Assembly (NCBI RefSeq): GCF_004684055.1
Contig: NZ_SRIB01000008.1
Location: forward strand, 1 to 64,000
Source: Soehngenia longivitae
GTDB lineage: Bacteria > Bacillota > Clostridia > Tissierellales > Tissierellaceae
Reading direction: 5' to 3'
Length of the DNA: 64,000 nucleotides
The first letter of the stretch is position 1. Each line of letters begins with the position of its first letter. The notes beneath the pieces were generated by a model, which did not search any database, was not told the DNA's origin, and was given only the letters and a program-made list of their open reading frames with translations. Both the position numbers and the translations under genes were made by a program. Below, in pieces: positions 1-9,654 of the stretch.

Positions 1-500
1 TACTATCCAGCTCATTCGCATATAGATGTAAAGAAGAGGCGCAACCCTTAAAAAGGAAGACTAGGCTTCAAGGAGGTTAACTACGACCCCTATCTGTACA
101 AATATTATCTCACCAGATTAGTGAGATAGAAAAGAAAATATAGTTTTTAAACTATGACTTTATTATACGAGGTGGTAATAAAAATACTTTTGAAAATAAC
201 ATAGAATGTTAGATGAACACCTCTTTAGCTAACATACAGCAGGAGTACTATCGAAAACAAGGGCGGCATAGCCGTACATCTCGACCCTTGATTTTTGATT
301 GTACACCTGCTATTTTTCTATTTAAGTTTCAAGTAATAAATATAAGTGAGCCTAACTAAAAAACAACATCTTCATATCATATGAATCAACGACATTGAAT
401 AAATATGATCGTTTATCCTATACAAATCACTCTATTTCTAGTATGGGAAATAATGTTCCAATTTGTTACAATAATAAGTATATAAAGTTTTTGGGAGTGA
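1..500. other. Non-coding, hairpin-rich left end
   Basis: No convincing gene is seen here. The stretch holds four successive inverted repeats: a 7-bp stem at 107-127, a small palindrome at 140-155, a 7-bp stem at 206-235 and a long imperfect stem at 238-311. A GAGGTGG motif at about 171-177 looks like a ribosome binding site but opens no reading frame of useful length. It may be a structured RNA, a 5' leader of the ABC gene, or the remains of something cut by the window edge. Confidence 0.4.
238..311 (+). other. Long imperfect stem-loop
   Basis: The arms AGCAGGAGTACTATCG... and ...CAATCAAAA rev-comp pair over about 26 bp with three mismatches and one bulge (238-263 against 285-311). The loop of about 21 nt contains a small CGGC/GCCG hairpin. 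A T-rich stretch (TATTTTTCTATTT) follows, so it could be an attenuator or terminator for transcription coming from the left. The function is not known. Confidence 0.5.
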
Positions 501-502
501 AA

Positions 503-1183
503 ATGGTGACTAGTACAATTATAGAATTAAAGAATGTTTCAAAAAAATATGGTGATAAAATAATATTAGACAATGTAAGTCTAAAGCTCAATACAGGTGA
601 ACTGGTAATAATAAAGGGAATCTCTGGAGCAGGGAAGACAACATTATTAAACATATTAGCTTTTTTGGAAACAAAGGATTCTGGAGAATTATTCTGGAAA
701 AACCAAAATATTGATATATTAAGTTCAAAGGAGAAGAAAAATATTAGAAGAACAGAAATGGGATTCATCTTTCAAGATTTTAATCTATATGAAAATTTAA
801 CTGTTGAAGAAAATTTAGAGATTTTTTTATCCCTAGCAACAGAAATGAAAAAAAATGAAATTCAAAGGCAAATAAAGGAATATTTAGATAAATTTCACAT
901 GGAGGATAGAAGAAAAACTTATGCAAGATTACTTTCAGGAGGAGAAAGACAAAGAGTTGCTGTAATGAGGGCTTTTCTAATAAATTCATCTATTGTTTTT
1001 GCCGATGAACCTTCTGCAAATATTGATGATGAAAACAAGAGAATAATAAGGGATTATTTAGCAGAGTTAAAAATTGGAGGTAAATCTATAATCATTGTTA
1101 CACATGATGATTACTATGATAAACTTGCCGATGAAATATATGTTTTAAAAAACGGAAACTTAAGTGAAGCAAGTTGGGGGTAA
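503..1183 (+). CDS. ABC transporter ATP-binding protein (LolD/MacB type)
   Basis: This 226-residue nucleotide-binding subunit would power a cell-surface transporter or extrusion system. Visible motifs are Walker A GISGAGKT (about 39-46), the Q-loop FQDFNLY, the signature LSGGERQR, Walker B IVFADEP and the switch histidine in THDD. The family is that of ATPases paired with FtsX/MacB-type permeases in peptide, bacitracin or lipoprotein export. The ATG at 503 follows GGGAG at good spacing; an upstream in-frame ATG at 395 lacks a ribosome binding site. The partner permease begins 4 bases downstream but is broken, so the ATPase may have no working partner here. Confidence 0.88.
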   Translation: MVTSTIIELKNVSKKYGDKIILDNVSLKLNTGELVIIKGISGAGKTTLLNILAFLETKDSGELFWKNQNIDILSSKEKKNIRRTEMGFIFQDFNLYENLTVEENLEIFLSLATEMKKNEIQRQIKEYLDKFHMEDRRKTYARLLSGGERQRVAVMRAFLINSSIVFADEPSANIDDENKRIIRDYLAELKIGGKSIIIVTHDDYYDKLADEIYVLKNGNLSEASWG

Positions 1184-1187
1184 AAAA

Positions 1188-1991
1188 ATGAAAATAGTTT
1201 TATTATTTTTTAGAAGGAATTTCAAGAAATTCACAGGTATAATGTTCTCTATGATATCTTTCCTTTTGGTTATGAATCTCATATTAGGGATAATATTATC
1301 AGTGAAGGATCAATTTAAAACAGATATAGTTGATAACACTGATTTATATTTTATAGAAGTGTATAACGAGGAATCTCCTATGGATATTCCCCTAGAGTTA
1401 AGAGATGAAGTTAATTCTCTGGATGGAGTAGAGTCCTCATTTTTTGACTTTTCTCATCCAGTAAAGATTACTGATAGCCAAATAAACAACCTAGATATGA
1501 CAAATATACTTGGAGTTGAGACAAAGGCATTAAAATATTTTAATATTGAAGAAATTGATGTAAAAGATGATTTTATTTTTATTAATAATGAATTAGAAAA
1601 CAATGAAAAATTTAGGGATCTCAAAAAAGGAGATAAAGTTTATATTAGAGACTATAAATATGTAGAAAAAGATGGTGTGATGGATAGTGAAGAGTATCTA
1701 ATAGAGAGAACATTTTACGGTTTTTTTTAATTTAATGAAAACCATATATTTAGAAACAATATATCATTGATTAATTATGACACAGCAGAAGAAATTGCAA
1801 CAGGTATGACGAGAACAGGAGAGCCATTTTTTAGCAGGTTTATAGTTATTGTGCCAGAAGTTGATAAATTAGAGGAAGATGTTAATTTCATTTTAGCCGT
1901 TGGCATGTTAGTCTTGATAGGAACAATAAAGCTTATTAGAACATTTAAGCCTAATAATACTTTGAATTTTTACAAAGAGGTGTTAAAATAA
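1188..1991 (+). pseudogene. ABC permease remnant, internal stop and shortened
   Basis: The first 180 codons (1188-1730) give a basic N-terminus, one membrane segment (about 15-38) and an extracellular MacB/FtsX-like region, ending at TAA 1728-1730 just after eight Ts. The same frame continues past the stop without interruption to 1991 and encodes more extracellular sequence and one final membrane helix. Normal permeases of this type have four helices, so the middle and C-terminal membrane bundle appears to be missing too. The gene follows its ATPase by 4 bases and its end overlaps the lipoprotein start. It is most likely a decaying gene; stop readthrough or a sequencing error in the T-run are alternatives. 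Confidence 0.65.
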
Positions 1992-3040
1992 TGACGAAAA
2001 TTATAAATTTAATTTCAATTTTACTAATATGTTTAATAATTATGAGTGGATGTAGTATTAGTACAAAAACAGACCTTTTTATTGACAAAGAGAATAATGG
2101 GGACAAGACTTTTAATATAGTACAAAACCCAATTTTTTATGTAGAGCCTTATGATGGATACCTCAAATATACTTATTATGACGATAATGATTCAGTAGTA
2201 AAAAAAGTGAACATAGGATATGAAGAAATTAAAAAAGAAGATCTTTTAACCCTAAGTAGTAGCGGAAACTACATATTGGTTCAAAAAAATATGGGGAAAG
2301 AAATTGATAGACTTGTATCCCTAAAGGATCTAAGAAGTTATCCGCTTAAATCGAGTGGATATCAGATAATAGCGGAAAACAATGAAAGTATTCTTTTTCA
2401 GAGATTTAATCATAATGGAAACCTATGGACAGTGGAGATTTTTGATAAGTCTAATGCTACAATAAGTGAGAGTGTTTTCTATAAAAAAATAAATGAAACA
2501 GCCTCAGAAATGAATGAAGGCATAAGTTTGGGAGATAATCAATTTGTATTTCTTTTCAGAGAAGCCGATGGTACTTATCTTGCTTATGTAAATGGTAATG
2601 ACCTAATATATGATAAATTAAGTGATGATATAATGAGGGATATAAAGATATTAAAAAGTGAAGAAAATAAACTGGTTATATACAAAGGATACAAGGAAAG
2701 TGATTTTAAAAGTTTAATTGAGCCTCAAATAATATATCTGACCTACAGGGTAGAAGATAACAAATTGAATGTAAATGTAGATAAGATTATTAGTATTAGA
2801 GATAAAAATGTAGACCTTGATGGCAGTGACTGCCTTGAATTTATAAATAACGAAGATGGGAGCTACTCTATGCTGTTTAAATACAAAGGAAATGGCGCTA
2901 TAAAAGTATTAGAAATAAATCAGTCTGGAGATATGGTGGAAAAAGATTCAATAAATAACTTTGATACAAAGCGAGTTAGAGTTGAAGGTAATGGTTTCTA
3001 TTGTTTTGATGGGAAACAATTAATTTTTCTAGATAAGTAA
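1991..3040 (+). CDS. Lipoprotein of unknown function beside an ABC transporter
   Basis: This is a 349-residue protein with a lipoprotein signal: MTKI, a hydrophobic stretch, then a lipobox ending at Cys21 (IMSGC). It should be lipid-anchored on the outer face of the membrane. The rest is hydrophilic and beta-rich in appearance, with many short repeated strand-like segments suggestive of a propeller or accessory surface domain, but I recognise no family. Its ATG overlaps the last base of the upstream permease remnant, implying translational coupling, and a strong terminator follows at 3122. Confidence 0.75.
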   Translation: MTKIINLISILLICLIIMSGCSISTKTDLFIDKENNGDKTFNIVQNPIFYVEPYDGYLKYTYYDDNDSVVKKVNIGYEEIKKEDLLTLSSSGNYILVQKNMGKEIDRLVSLKDLRSYPLKSSGYQIIAENNESILFQRFNHNGNLWTVEIFDKSNATISESVFYKKINETASEMNEGISLGDNQFVFLFREADGTYLAYVNGNDLIYDKLSDDIMRDIKILKSEENKLVIYKGYKESDFKSLIEPQIIYLTYRVEDNKLNVNVDKIISIRDKNVDLDGSDCLEFINNEDGSYSMLFKYKGNGAIKVLEINQSGDMVEKDSINNFDTKRVRVEGNGFYCFDGKQLIFLDK

Positions 3041-3121
3041 ATAAATTTATGAATTTACTTAAATTGCAATAATAAAAGCATTAAAGATAATACATTTTAA
3101 ACCGAGAATAAATGAGAGTGT

Positions 3122-3160
3122 CAGATGAGTTAATTGATATCAATTAACTCATCTGTTTTT
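3122..3160 (+). terminator. Intrinsic terminator
   Basis: A 15-bp perfect stem (CAGATGAGTTAATTG and its complement) with a 4-nt ATAT loop is followed by TTTTT. It closes the ABC/lipoprotein operon and isolates the AraC-GH39 gene. Confidence 0.9.
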
Positions 3161-3211
3161 AAACTACACATAAAGGGTATATACTATTAAACTAATGTTG
3201 GGAGTAATAAA

Positions 3212-5728
3212 ATGAACTACTACTATGAGCCAATAAATAAAGATGAAAAGATACCAATAAAAATATTCACTCAGACACTTGAACAATTTCCATTTCATTG
3301 GCACGATGAGGCGGAAATTATTTTTGTTTTAAAAGGCAAATGTTCTATTTATATAGATAACAATGTGACAGAACTAATTAAGGGGGATATTTTTATCATC
3401 AATAGTAGAGAAATTCATCAACTCAAATCTTCAGACCAACCCAAATGTGAGCTTTTAGTTTTTCAATTTGATCTTGATTATTTTGAAGATAAACATAAAG
3501 GAATAAATAACTTGACGTTTAAAGTAGATATAAATAAAGACAACAATGATATCATCGATAGGATAAAGAGCATTTTAGCAATGATAATGGATCAAACACT
3601 TAAACATGGAGAATATTATGAATTGAGAATAGAATTATTATTTACAGAGTTGATATTACTATTGGTTGATAACTTTGCTGTTAGAAATAATATAAATTCG
3701 GCAAGTATAAATAATGACTCTGAAAAAGTGTTTGAGATAATTGAGTTTATAAAAGACAATATAGACAATCAAAATTTAACTATAAAATTGATAGCAGAAA
3801 AGTTTCATTATAATAGTCAATACTTGTCTAAGTACTTTAAAAAGAGCACAGGCATTCCAATTAAAAAATATATTGAAAACCTGAGAGTTTCAAGATCGAT
3901 AAACGATTTGAAGTATACAGATTTAAAAATAGTCGATTTAGCATTGAAAAATGGATTTCCAGATACAAAGAGCTATTACAGAGCGTTTAAAAACAGTATG
4001 GGAATTACGCCGAATGAGTTTAGAAATGAACATAAAGTAGATATATCTTACATGGATTTTAAAAATTATTTTTCTATTAATACAGAAGAACTATTATCTG
4101 AGCTATTTTTATACTTAGATAATTCTAAGCCAATAATTACTAGTGCAGACACGGCCACCAAAGAAATTAACATTTTATTAGACTTAAATCAATTAAATGT
4201 AGAATTACCAACATTACAAAAACCATGGGAAAACCTTATAACAATTGGATACTCAGTAGAGGGTTTGAGAAAAGATCAACTCGATATTATAGAGAAAGTC
4301 CAAAAAGATATAGGATTTAAATATATTAGATTCCACGGAATTTTCTCTGATTTTTTATCTATTTACAATGAAGATTCTTTAGGGAAAACCTTTTATGATT
4401 ATAATGATTTAGATATGCTGATTGACTCATTAATGAAACTTGATATTAAACCTTTTATAGAATTAACATTTATTCCTACAAAATTAACGCAAAATGGCAA
4501 TACGATTTTTAAGTGGAAAGATTCTATATCGAAACCTAGTGATATAAATAAATGGAATGATTTAATTGATAATTTCATAAGACATATAATTGATAGATAT
4601 GGTATTGATGAAGTAAAGGATTGGTACTTTGAAGTATGGAATGAACCTGAAATAGAAGGTGTATTTTGGGATGGCAGCAAAGAGGAATTCTTTGAGTTTT
4701 TTGTTAGTACTTATCAAACGATTAAAAACATCTCAAAAGATCTAAAAGTAGGAGGAGTTGGGAATATGAGCTTCTTGCTATTTTTAGATTGGTTGGATAA
4801 ATTTTATCAATATATAAATGAAAAAGATGTAAAACTGGATTTCTATTCTTTTCATGTATATTCAGTAGAATTAGTTGAAAGTATAACAGAAATCTCAAAA
4901 TTAAAAGAAAAAATAGATGTAAATGATTATGAAGCTGTAAAATACAAAGCAAAATTAGGAGATGAAAATAAAGTAAGCGATTACATCACTTTATCAATTG
5001 ATAGAGTACAAAAACTCCATAATTTTACAAAGGAAGAGTATTGGATTACAGAATTTAATAGCTCAACAATATCAAGAGATTTAATTCATGATACAGTATA
5101 TATGTCAAGCTTTCTTGTTAAAAACTACTTAGAAAACTTCGAAAAGGTCAAGGGAATTGGTTATTGGACTTTAACGGATTTAAATAATGAATTTGAAATA
5201 GAGAAAGCTTTATTTTATGGAGGATTTGGACTTTTTACCTACAACGGTATACCAAAAGCATCATATAATGCGTATAATCTCCTACATGAACTTAAAGGTA
5301 ATATCTTAGAAAAAAATAGTAATTATATAGTGTTAAAAGATAAAGACGATGTCTATTTAATGTTCCATAATTATATTCACTATGATGCTCAATATGAAAA
5401 CTTAGATTTTTCTAGAATAAATTTATTGGATAGGTATTCGATTTTTGATGAATATAATACTAAATTTAACATTAATTTAAATGGATTGAGCGGAAATTAC
5501 AAAGTAGAACAATATATAGTTAATAGAGAACATGGTTCTAGCTTTGATGCTTGGGTTGAAATGGGGTATCCCAAGTATCCATCATTAGTTCAAATAGAGT
5601 ATTTGAAATCTCGCTCAGTTCCCAAAATATTGTATGAAGAAATGGAATTGGCTGATAAATTTGAAGAGACATTTGTACTTCTCCCTCATGAAATCAGATT
5701 AGTTAAATTAATAAAGCTATATAAGTAA
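3212..5728 (+). CDS. AraC-family regulator fused to GH39 glycosidase
   Basis: This 838-residue fusion has three parts. Residues 1-90 are a cupin-type sensor (FPFHWHDEAE). Residues about 165-270 are a double helix-turn-helix AraC DNA-binding domain. Residues about 330-820 are a GH39-type TIM barrel like beta-xylosidases. The barrel keeps both expected glutamates: E478 in the WNEP motif (acid/base) and E614 in WITEF (nucleophile), so it may still be catalytic rather than a mere sugar sensor. No signal peptide is present, so it acts in the cytoplasm. It sits upstream of a GPH sugar symporter and a GH3 enzyme, which it probably controls. AraC-GH39 fusions are known in Firmicutes. Confidence 0.88.
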   Translation: MNYYYEPINKDEKIPIKIFTQTLEQFPFHWHDEAEIIFVLKGKCSIYIDNNVTELIKGDIFIINSREIHQLKSSDQPKCELLVFQFDLDYFEDKHKGINNLTFKVDINKDNNDIIDRIKSILAMIMDQTLKHGEYYELRIELLFTELILLLVDNFAVRNNINSASINNDSEKVFEIIEFIKDNIDNQNLTIKLIAEKFHYNSQYLSKYFKKSTGIPIKKYIENLRVSRSINDLKYTDLKIVDLALKNGFPDTKSYYRAFKNSMGITPNEFRNEHKVDISYMDFKNYFSINTEELLSELFLYLDNSKPIITSADTATKEINILLDLNQLNVELPTLQKPWENLITIGYSVEGLRKDQLDIIEKVQKDIGFKYIRFHGIFSDFLSIYNEDSLGKTFYDYNDLDMLIDSLMKLDIKPFIELTFIPTKLTQNGNTIFKWKDSISKPSDINKWNDLIDNFIRHIIDRYGIDEVKDWYFEVWNEPEIEGVFWDGSKEEFFEFFVSTYQTIKNISKDLKVGGVGNMSFLLFLDWLDKFYQYINEKDVKLDFYSFHVYSVELVESITEISKLKEKIDVNDYEAVKYKAKLGDENKVSDYITLSIDRVQKLHNFTKEEYWITEFNSSTISRDLIHDTVYMSSFLVKNYLENFEKVKGIGYWTLTDLNNEFEIEKALFYGGFGLFTYNGIPKASYNAYNLLHELKGNILEKNSNYIVLKDKDDVYLMFHNYIHYDAQYENLDFSRINLLDRYSIFDEYNTKFNINLNGLSGNYKVEQYIVNREHGSSFDAWVEMGYPKYPSLVQIEYLKSRSVPKILYEEMELADKFEETFVLLPHEIRLVKLIKLYK

Positions 5729-5768
5729 TATTTTTTAAAATCTACATTACTTATATAGCTTTTATTTT
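5713..5768 (+). terminator. Intrinsic terminator overlapping the stop codon
   Basis: A 17-bp stem (AAAGCTATATAAGTAAT and its complement) encloses a 16-nt loop and ends in TTTTATTTTA. The 5' arm carries the last codons and stop of the AraC-GH39 gene. The transporter and GH3 genes downstream therefore probably have their own promoter in 5770-5850. Confidence 0.85.
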
Positions 5769-5867
5769 ATAGTCATAAATTGGTATTGCAAAGGTTACAT
5801 AATGGAATACATAATATTTTGAAACTGGATATAATATATGAAAATATATTAAGAAAGGGAGATAAAT

Positions 5868-7208
5868 ATGACAAAAAATAATTATCTAACTGGAAAAGCT
5901 GAACGTCTATCATATGGGTCATGGTTCGTGGGTCAGAACATAATTTATTTCATGGTAGTTTCATATTTAGCAATTTTTTTAACAGATGAAGTCGGGTTAT
6001 TTGAAGGTTCTGTGGCTGCACTATTTTTAGTGGCTAGAATTTGGGATGCTGTAAACGATCCCATAATTGGAAGTTTATTAGATAAAGTGAATTTAAAGAA
6101 GGGTAAATACAAACCATGGGTTGATGCAGTAACCATTTTTATGCCAATCATAACTATTTTATTATTTTGGAATTTTAATGGTTCTTCAACATTTAACTTG
6201 GTCTATGCAAGTGTTTCATATTTAATCTACGACATACTTTATACTATTAGTGATGTTCCTATATTTGCTTTAGCAACTGTTATGACTGACAATTCAGATG
6301 AACGTGTCAGTATAATATCTATAGGAAGAGTTGCTGCCGGAATTGCATCTCTTATAATAGGAATAATTGCTCCACAATTGATAGCGAGATTAGGATACCA
6401 GTCTACAATAATTTATTTGATGATTATAGCATTCATATTGATGTTTCCTTTGAGATTTTTTGTTAAAGAGAGAGTAAAATATAATACAGAAGAAAATATA
6501 AGCTTAAAAGAAATGATAAAAGCGGTAGGTACGAATAGATATTTGCTAATATTTTATATAGCTTATATAGCAATAAATGCAACATTTACTACGATGACAA
6601 TAGCTCCGTATTTTGCAAAATGGAATATGGGGGATATAGGATTTAATACAACTATGATGATTACTATGGCACTTCCTATAATACTTCTTCCTGCGTTGAC
6701 ACCAATGTTAATTAGAAAATTTGGGAAAAGAAAAATTTTTATGTGGGGGATAGGTTCCTCAATTGTATTCAGTGTAATTCAATATTTTGTCGGATATGAA
6801 AACGTTATTGTTTTTTTAATTTTAAATTTCTTGAAGATGATAGGCTTAATTGCACCAATGATGATGAATGGTATGTTTAGTGCTGACTGTGTAGAGTACG
6901 GAGCTTATAAGTATGGACAAAGAAATGCTGGAATGATTTTTAGCGTTCAAACATTTTCTACAAAACTAGGAAGCGCAATATCGAGTTCTTTATCCCTCTT
7001 AATAATATCTTATTTTGGATACCAAGGGACTGCATCGGTTCAGACTGCTGAAGCTTTGAATGGGATATGGATAACATTGAGTTTAGTACCAATAATCGGT
7101 TTAGTAATAGCGTTTATTGTTTTTGGTAAATACTATGATCTCAGCGAAAGTGAAGTACAAAGGATGATTGATGAAATGGAAGAGAAAAATTTACTAAAAA
7201 CGGAGTAA
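5868..7208 (+). CDS. GPH-family (MFS) glycoside/pentoside symporter
   Basis: This 446-residue polytopic membrane protein with about 12 hydrophobic segments resembles the glycoside-pentoside-hexuronide:cation symporters (MelB/XynB/UidB type). Typical features are the N-terminal AERLSYG motif, the DAVNDPIIG segment after helix 2 and a charged middle loop near residues 200-220. It should import a xylo- or gluco-oligosaccharide or glycoside with Na+ or H+. GH3 follows 12 bases downstream, so imported glycosides are probably cleaved inside. The start follows AAGGGAG. Confidence 0.88.
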   Translation: MTKNNYLTGKAERLSYGSWFVGQNIIYFMVVSYLAIFLTDEVGLFEGSVAALFLVARIWDAVNDPIIGSLLDKVNLKKGKYKPWVDAVTIFMPIITILLFWNFNGSSTFNLVYASVSYLIYDILYTISDVPIFALATVMTDNSDERVSIISIGRVAAGIASLIIGIIAPQLIARLGYQSTIIYLMIIAFILMFPLRFFVKERVKYNTEENISLKEMIKAVGTNRYLLIFYIAYIAINATFTTMTIAPYFAKWNMGDIGFNTTMMITMALPIILLPALTPMLIRKFGKRKIFMWGIGSSIVFSVIQYFVGYENVIVFLILNFLKMIGLIAPMMMNGMFSADCVEYGAYKYGQRNAGMIFSVQTFSTKLGSAISSSLSLLIISYFGYQGTASVQTAEALNGIWITLSLVPIIGLVIAFIVFGKYYDLSESEVQRMIDEMEEKNLLKTE

Positions 7209-7220
7209 GGAGGTTTTTTA

Positions 7221-9611
7221 ATGGAGAGTGCAAATAAGATAATAGAAAAATTAACTCTTGATGAGAAACTAAATCTACTATCAGGCAAAAATTTCTGGCA
7301 GTTATATGAAATTCCACAATTTAACTTACAAAGTATAATGATGACAGATGGACCTCATGGTCTTAGAAAGCAGGAAGATAGTGCAGACAATCTGGGTTTA
7401 AACAAAAGTGTACCTGCAACTTGTTATCCAACGGCTAGCTGTTTAGCAAGTTCTTGGGATGAAGAACTTATATATCAGGTCGGGGAGCATCTAGGTGCTG
7501 AATGCCAAGTCGAGAAAGTTTCTGTTTTGCTTGGACCAGGAGTTAACTTAAAAAGAAATCCACTATGCGGACGTAATTTTGAATATTACTCAGAGGATCC
7601 ACTTCTATCTGGGAAGATGGCTAAATCATGGATAAGTGGTTTGCAATCCAAAAATACAGGAGCTTCGTTAAAACATTTCGCAGCAAATAATCAGGAATAC
7701 TATAGAATGGTATCTGATTCAATAATAGATGAAAGAACTTTGCACGAACTTTACTTGAAAGGATTTGAGATAGCAGTTAGAGAATCTAAACCATGGACTG
7801 TGATGAGCTCATATAACTATATAAATGGAGTTAGGACAGGCGAAAGCAGAGAACTTTTGACAGAAATTTTGAGAAATGATTGGGGATTTGATGGAGTAGT
7901 TGTCAGTGACTGGACTGCAGTTGATGATAAAGTTGCATCAATAAAAGCTGGGCTAGATTTAGAAATGCCTGGGAATAAAGGACTGTATAATGAAGAAGTA
8001 AAAAAAGCTTTGATGTCAGGACAGTTGACTATGGAGGAGTTAGAAGAAAGAGTCTTAAATGTGCTGAAATTGATTCAAAAATCACAAAACAACTTGAATG
8101 AAGAATTTAAAACTTATGACAAAGCAAAACATCATGAATTTGCTAAAAAAGTAGCAACTGAATGTATAGTATTGCTCAAAAATGATAATTCGATTTTACC
8201 TTTAAGCAATGATAAAAAAGTAGCATTAATAGGAGAATTTGCAAAAGTCCCAAGATATCAAGGAAGTGGTAGTAGTCAAATAAATCCTACTAAATTATCA
8301 ATTGCTTTTGAAGAATTTCAAAAGCGTTTAGGTGATAATTTAATTTATTCTGATGGTTATGACTTAAAAAATGATAGCGTGGATGACGAAAGATTAAAAG
8401 AAGCTATAGAAATAGCTTCTAAGTCAGATGTGGCTGTTTTGATGGTGGGTCTACCTGATTCTTACGAAAGTGAAGGATTTGATAGAAAACATTTAAGTTT
8501 GCCTGAAAGCCATGATATTTTAATTAAAGAAATATCTAAAGTACAAGAAAATGTCGTTGTGATTCTATCAAATGGAGCTCCTGTGCTTATGCCATGGATA
8601 AACGATGTTGACGGAATTGTCGAGCAATACTTATCAGGTCAAGCCTCAGGAGAAGCAATCGCTGAGATTATATTTGGAGATGTAAACCCTTCAGGGAAAT
8701 TAGCAGAAACTTTTCCGTTATCTTTAGAATCTGTACCTTCAAGTCACTTCTTCCCTGGAGAGCCAAGGCAAGTGCAGTATCGAGAAGGATTATATGTAGG
8801 ATATCGTGCACACGATAGTTTAGGAACAGAGGTATTGTTTCCATTTGGACATGGTTTATCATACACGAAATTTGAATACAGTGCTTTAAGTACGGATAAG
8901 CCGACATATAAAAAAGGTGACACGATAAATGTAGCTTTTGATCTCAAAAATATCGGGGATAGAACAGGTAAAGAAATATGCCAATTGTATGTAGAAAAAA
9001 TTGACTCAAAAGTATATAGACCAAAGAAAGAATTAAAAGCCTATGCAAAAATAGAATTAAAACCAGGAGATTTAAAACATACGATTTTGAATATAAAAGT
9101 AACCGATTTATATGTCTTTCAAAATGGCGAGTTTAAAGTAGAATCAGGTAGATATATTCTTCATATAGGAAGCTCATCAAGAGATATAAGATCAAAAACA
9201 GAGATATACATTGAAAGTGATGATGAAGTTTTTGATGATGGACTCAAAGAATATAAAGATATCACTCCAAATTATATATTCAACGAAAGCGACTTTGAAA
9301 AATTACTTGGGAGACCTGTTCCAAGACCAATTGCTACAAAACCTTATACAAGAAATACAACTTTGGGAGAGATAAAAGATACTTTTATTGGGAAAAGAAT
9401 AGTTGGAGTTGTAGAAAAACAGGTTTCAAAAATGTCTATTGATGAAGAAAATACAATGAGCAATATGATAAGCGCAATGATATACCAAATGCCATTGAGA
9501 ACGTTAGCTAGTTTTAGTGGCGGTGCAATATCTATCAATAGAATTGACGGGTTGGTTAATTTGTTGAATAAAAATTATTTAAAGGGAATAGGAAAAATTA
9601 TTAAAGGTTAA
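7221..9611 (+). CDS. GH3 beta-glucosidase/beta-xylosidase
   Basis: This 796-residue intracellular glycoside hydrolase has the GH3 N-terminal barrel (about 10-300), the alpha/beta sandwich (about 320-540) and a fibronectin-III-like domain (about 565-650), plus about 100 C-terminal residues. The KHF motif (151-153) and the nucleophile aspartate D230 in VVSDW are present, and a SEGFDR segment near residue 415 carries the likely acid/base glutamate. There is no signal peptide. With the GPH symporter and AraC-GH39 protein it makes a compact unit for uptake and cleavage of beta-linked oligosaccharides. The exact sugar cannot be read from the sequence. Confidence 0.92.
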   Translation: MESANKIIEKLTLDEKLNLLSGKNFWQLYEIPQFNLQSIMMTDGPHGLRKQEDSADNLGLNKSVPATCYPTASCLASSWDEELIYQVGEHLGAECQVEKVSVLLGPGVNLKRNPLCGRNFEYYSEDPLLSGKMAKSWISGLQSKNTGASLKHFAANNQEYYRMVSDSIIDERTLHELYLKGFEIAVRESKPWTVMSSYNYINGVRTGESRELLTEILRNDWGFDGVVVSDWTAVDDKVASIKAGLDLEMPGNKGLYNEEVKKALMSGQLTMEELEERVLNVLKLIQKSQNNLNEEFKTYDKAKHHEFAKKVATECIVLLKNDNSILPLSNDKKVALIGEFAKVPRYQGSGSSQINPTKLSIAFEEFQKRLGDNLIYSDGYDLKNDSVDDERLKEAIEIASKSDVAVLMVGLPDSYESEGFDRKHLSLPESHDILIKEISKVQENVVVILSNGAPVLMPWINDVDGIVEQYLSGQASGEAIAEIIFGDVNPSGKLAETFPLSLESVPSSHFFPGEPRQVQYREGLYVGYRAHDSLGTEVLFPFGHGLSYTKFEYSALSTDKPTYKKGDTINVAFDLKNIGDRTGKEICQLYVEKIDSKVYRPKKELKAYAKIELKPGDLKHTILNIKVTDLYVFQNGEFKVESGRYILHIGSSSRDIRSKTEIYIESDDEVFDDGLKEYKDITPNYIFNESDFEKLLGRPVPRPIATKPYTRNTTLGEIKDTFIGKRIVGVVEKQVSKMSIDEENTMSNMISAMIYQMPLRTLASFSGGAISINRIDGLVNLLNKNYLKGIGKIIKG

Positions 9612-9613
9612 AT

Positions 9614-9650
9614 AAAAATCCTCGATATATTTATATACCGAGGATTTTTT
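9614..9650 (+). terminator. Intrinsic terminator
   Basis: An AAAAATCCTCG/CGAGGATTTTT stem with an AT-rich loop that can pair further, followed by a T-run, lies directly behind the GH3 stop. Confidence 0.88.
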
Positions 9651-9654
9651 GCTT

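Noticed and set aside
31-100. Possible lysine riboswitch (GAGGCGC after a purine run)
   Set aside because: The later conserved CGAAG and P4/P5 elements are missing and no closing P1 is found; the match is limited to one short motif.
238-311. Integron attC or IS200/IS605 end
   Set aside because: No RYYYAAC/GTTRRRY core sites, no integrase or TnpA/TnpB gene, and no second copy in the window.
395-502. Longer ABC ATPase starting at 395
   Set aside because: The extra 36 residues do not resemble any ABC N-terminus and the ATG lacks a ribosome binding site, while 503 has GGGAG.
5838-5852. Same 15-base AT-rich string before the GPH gene and before the sigma-54 activator gene (15161)
   Set aside because: ATATGAAAATATATT is low in complexity; in a genome this AT-rich a chance match is likely, and only the second copy is part of an inverted repeat.
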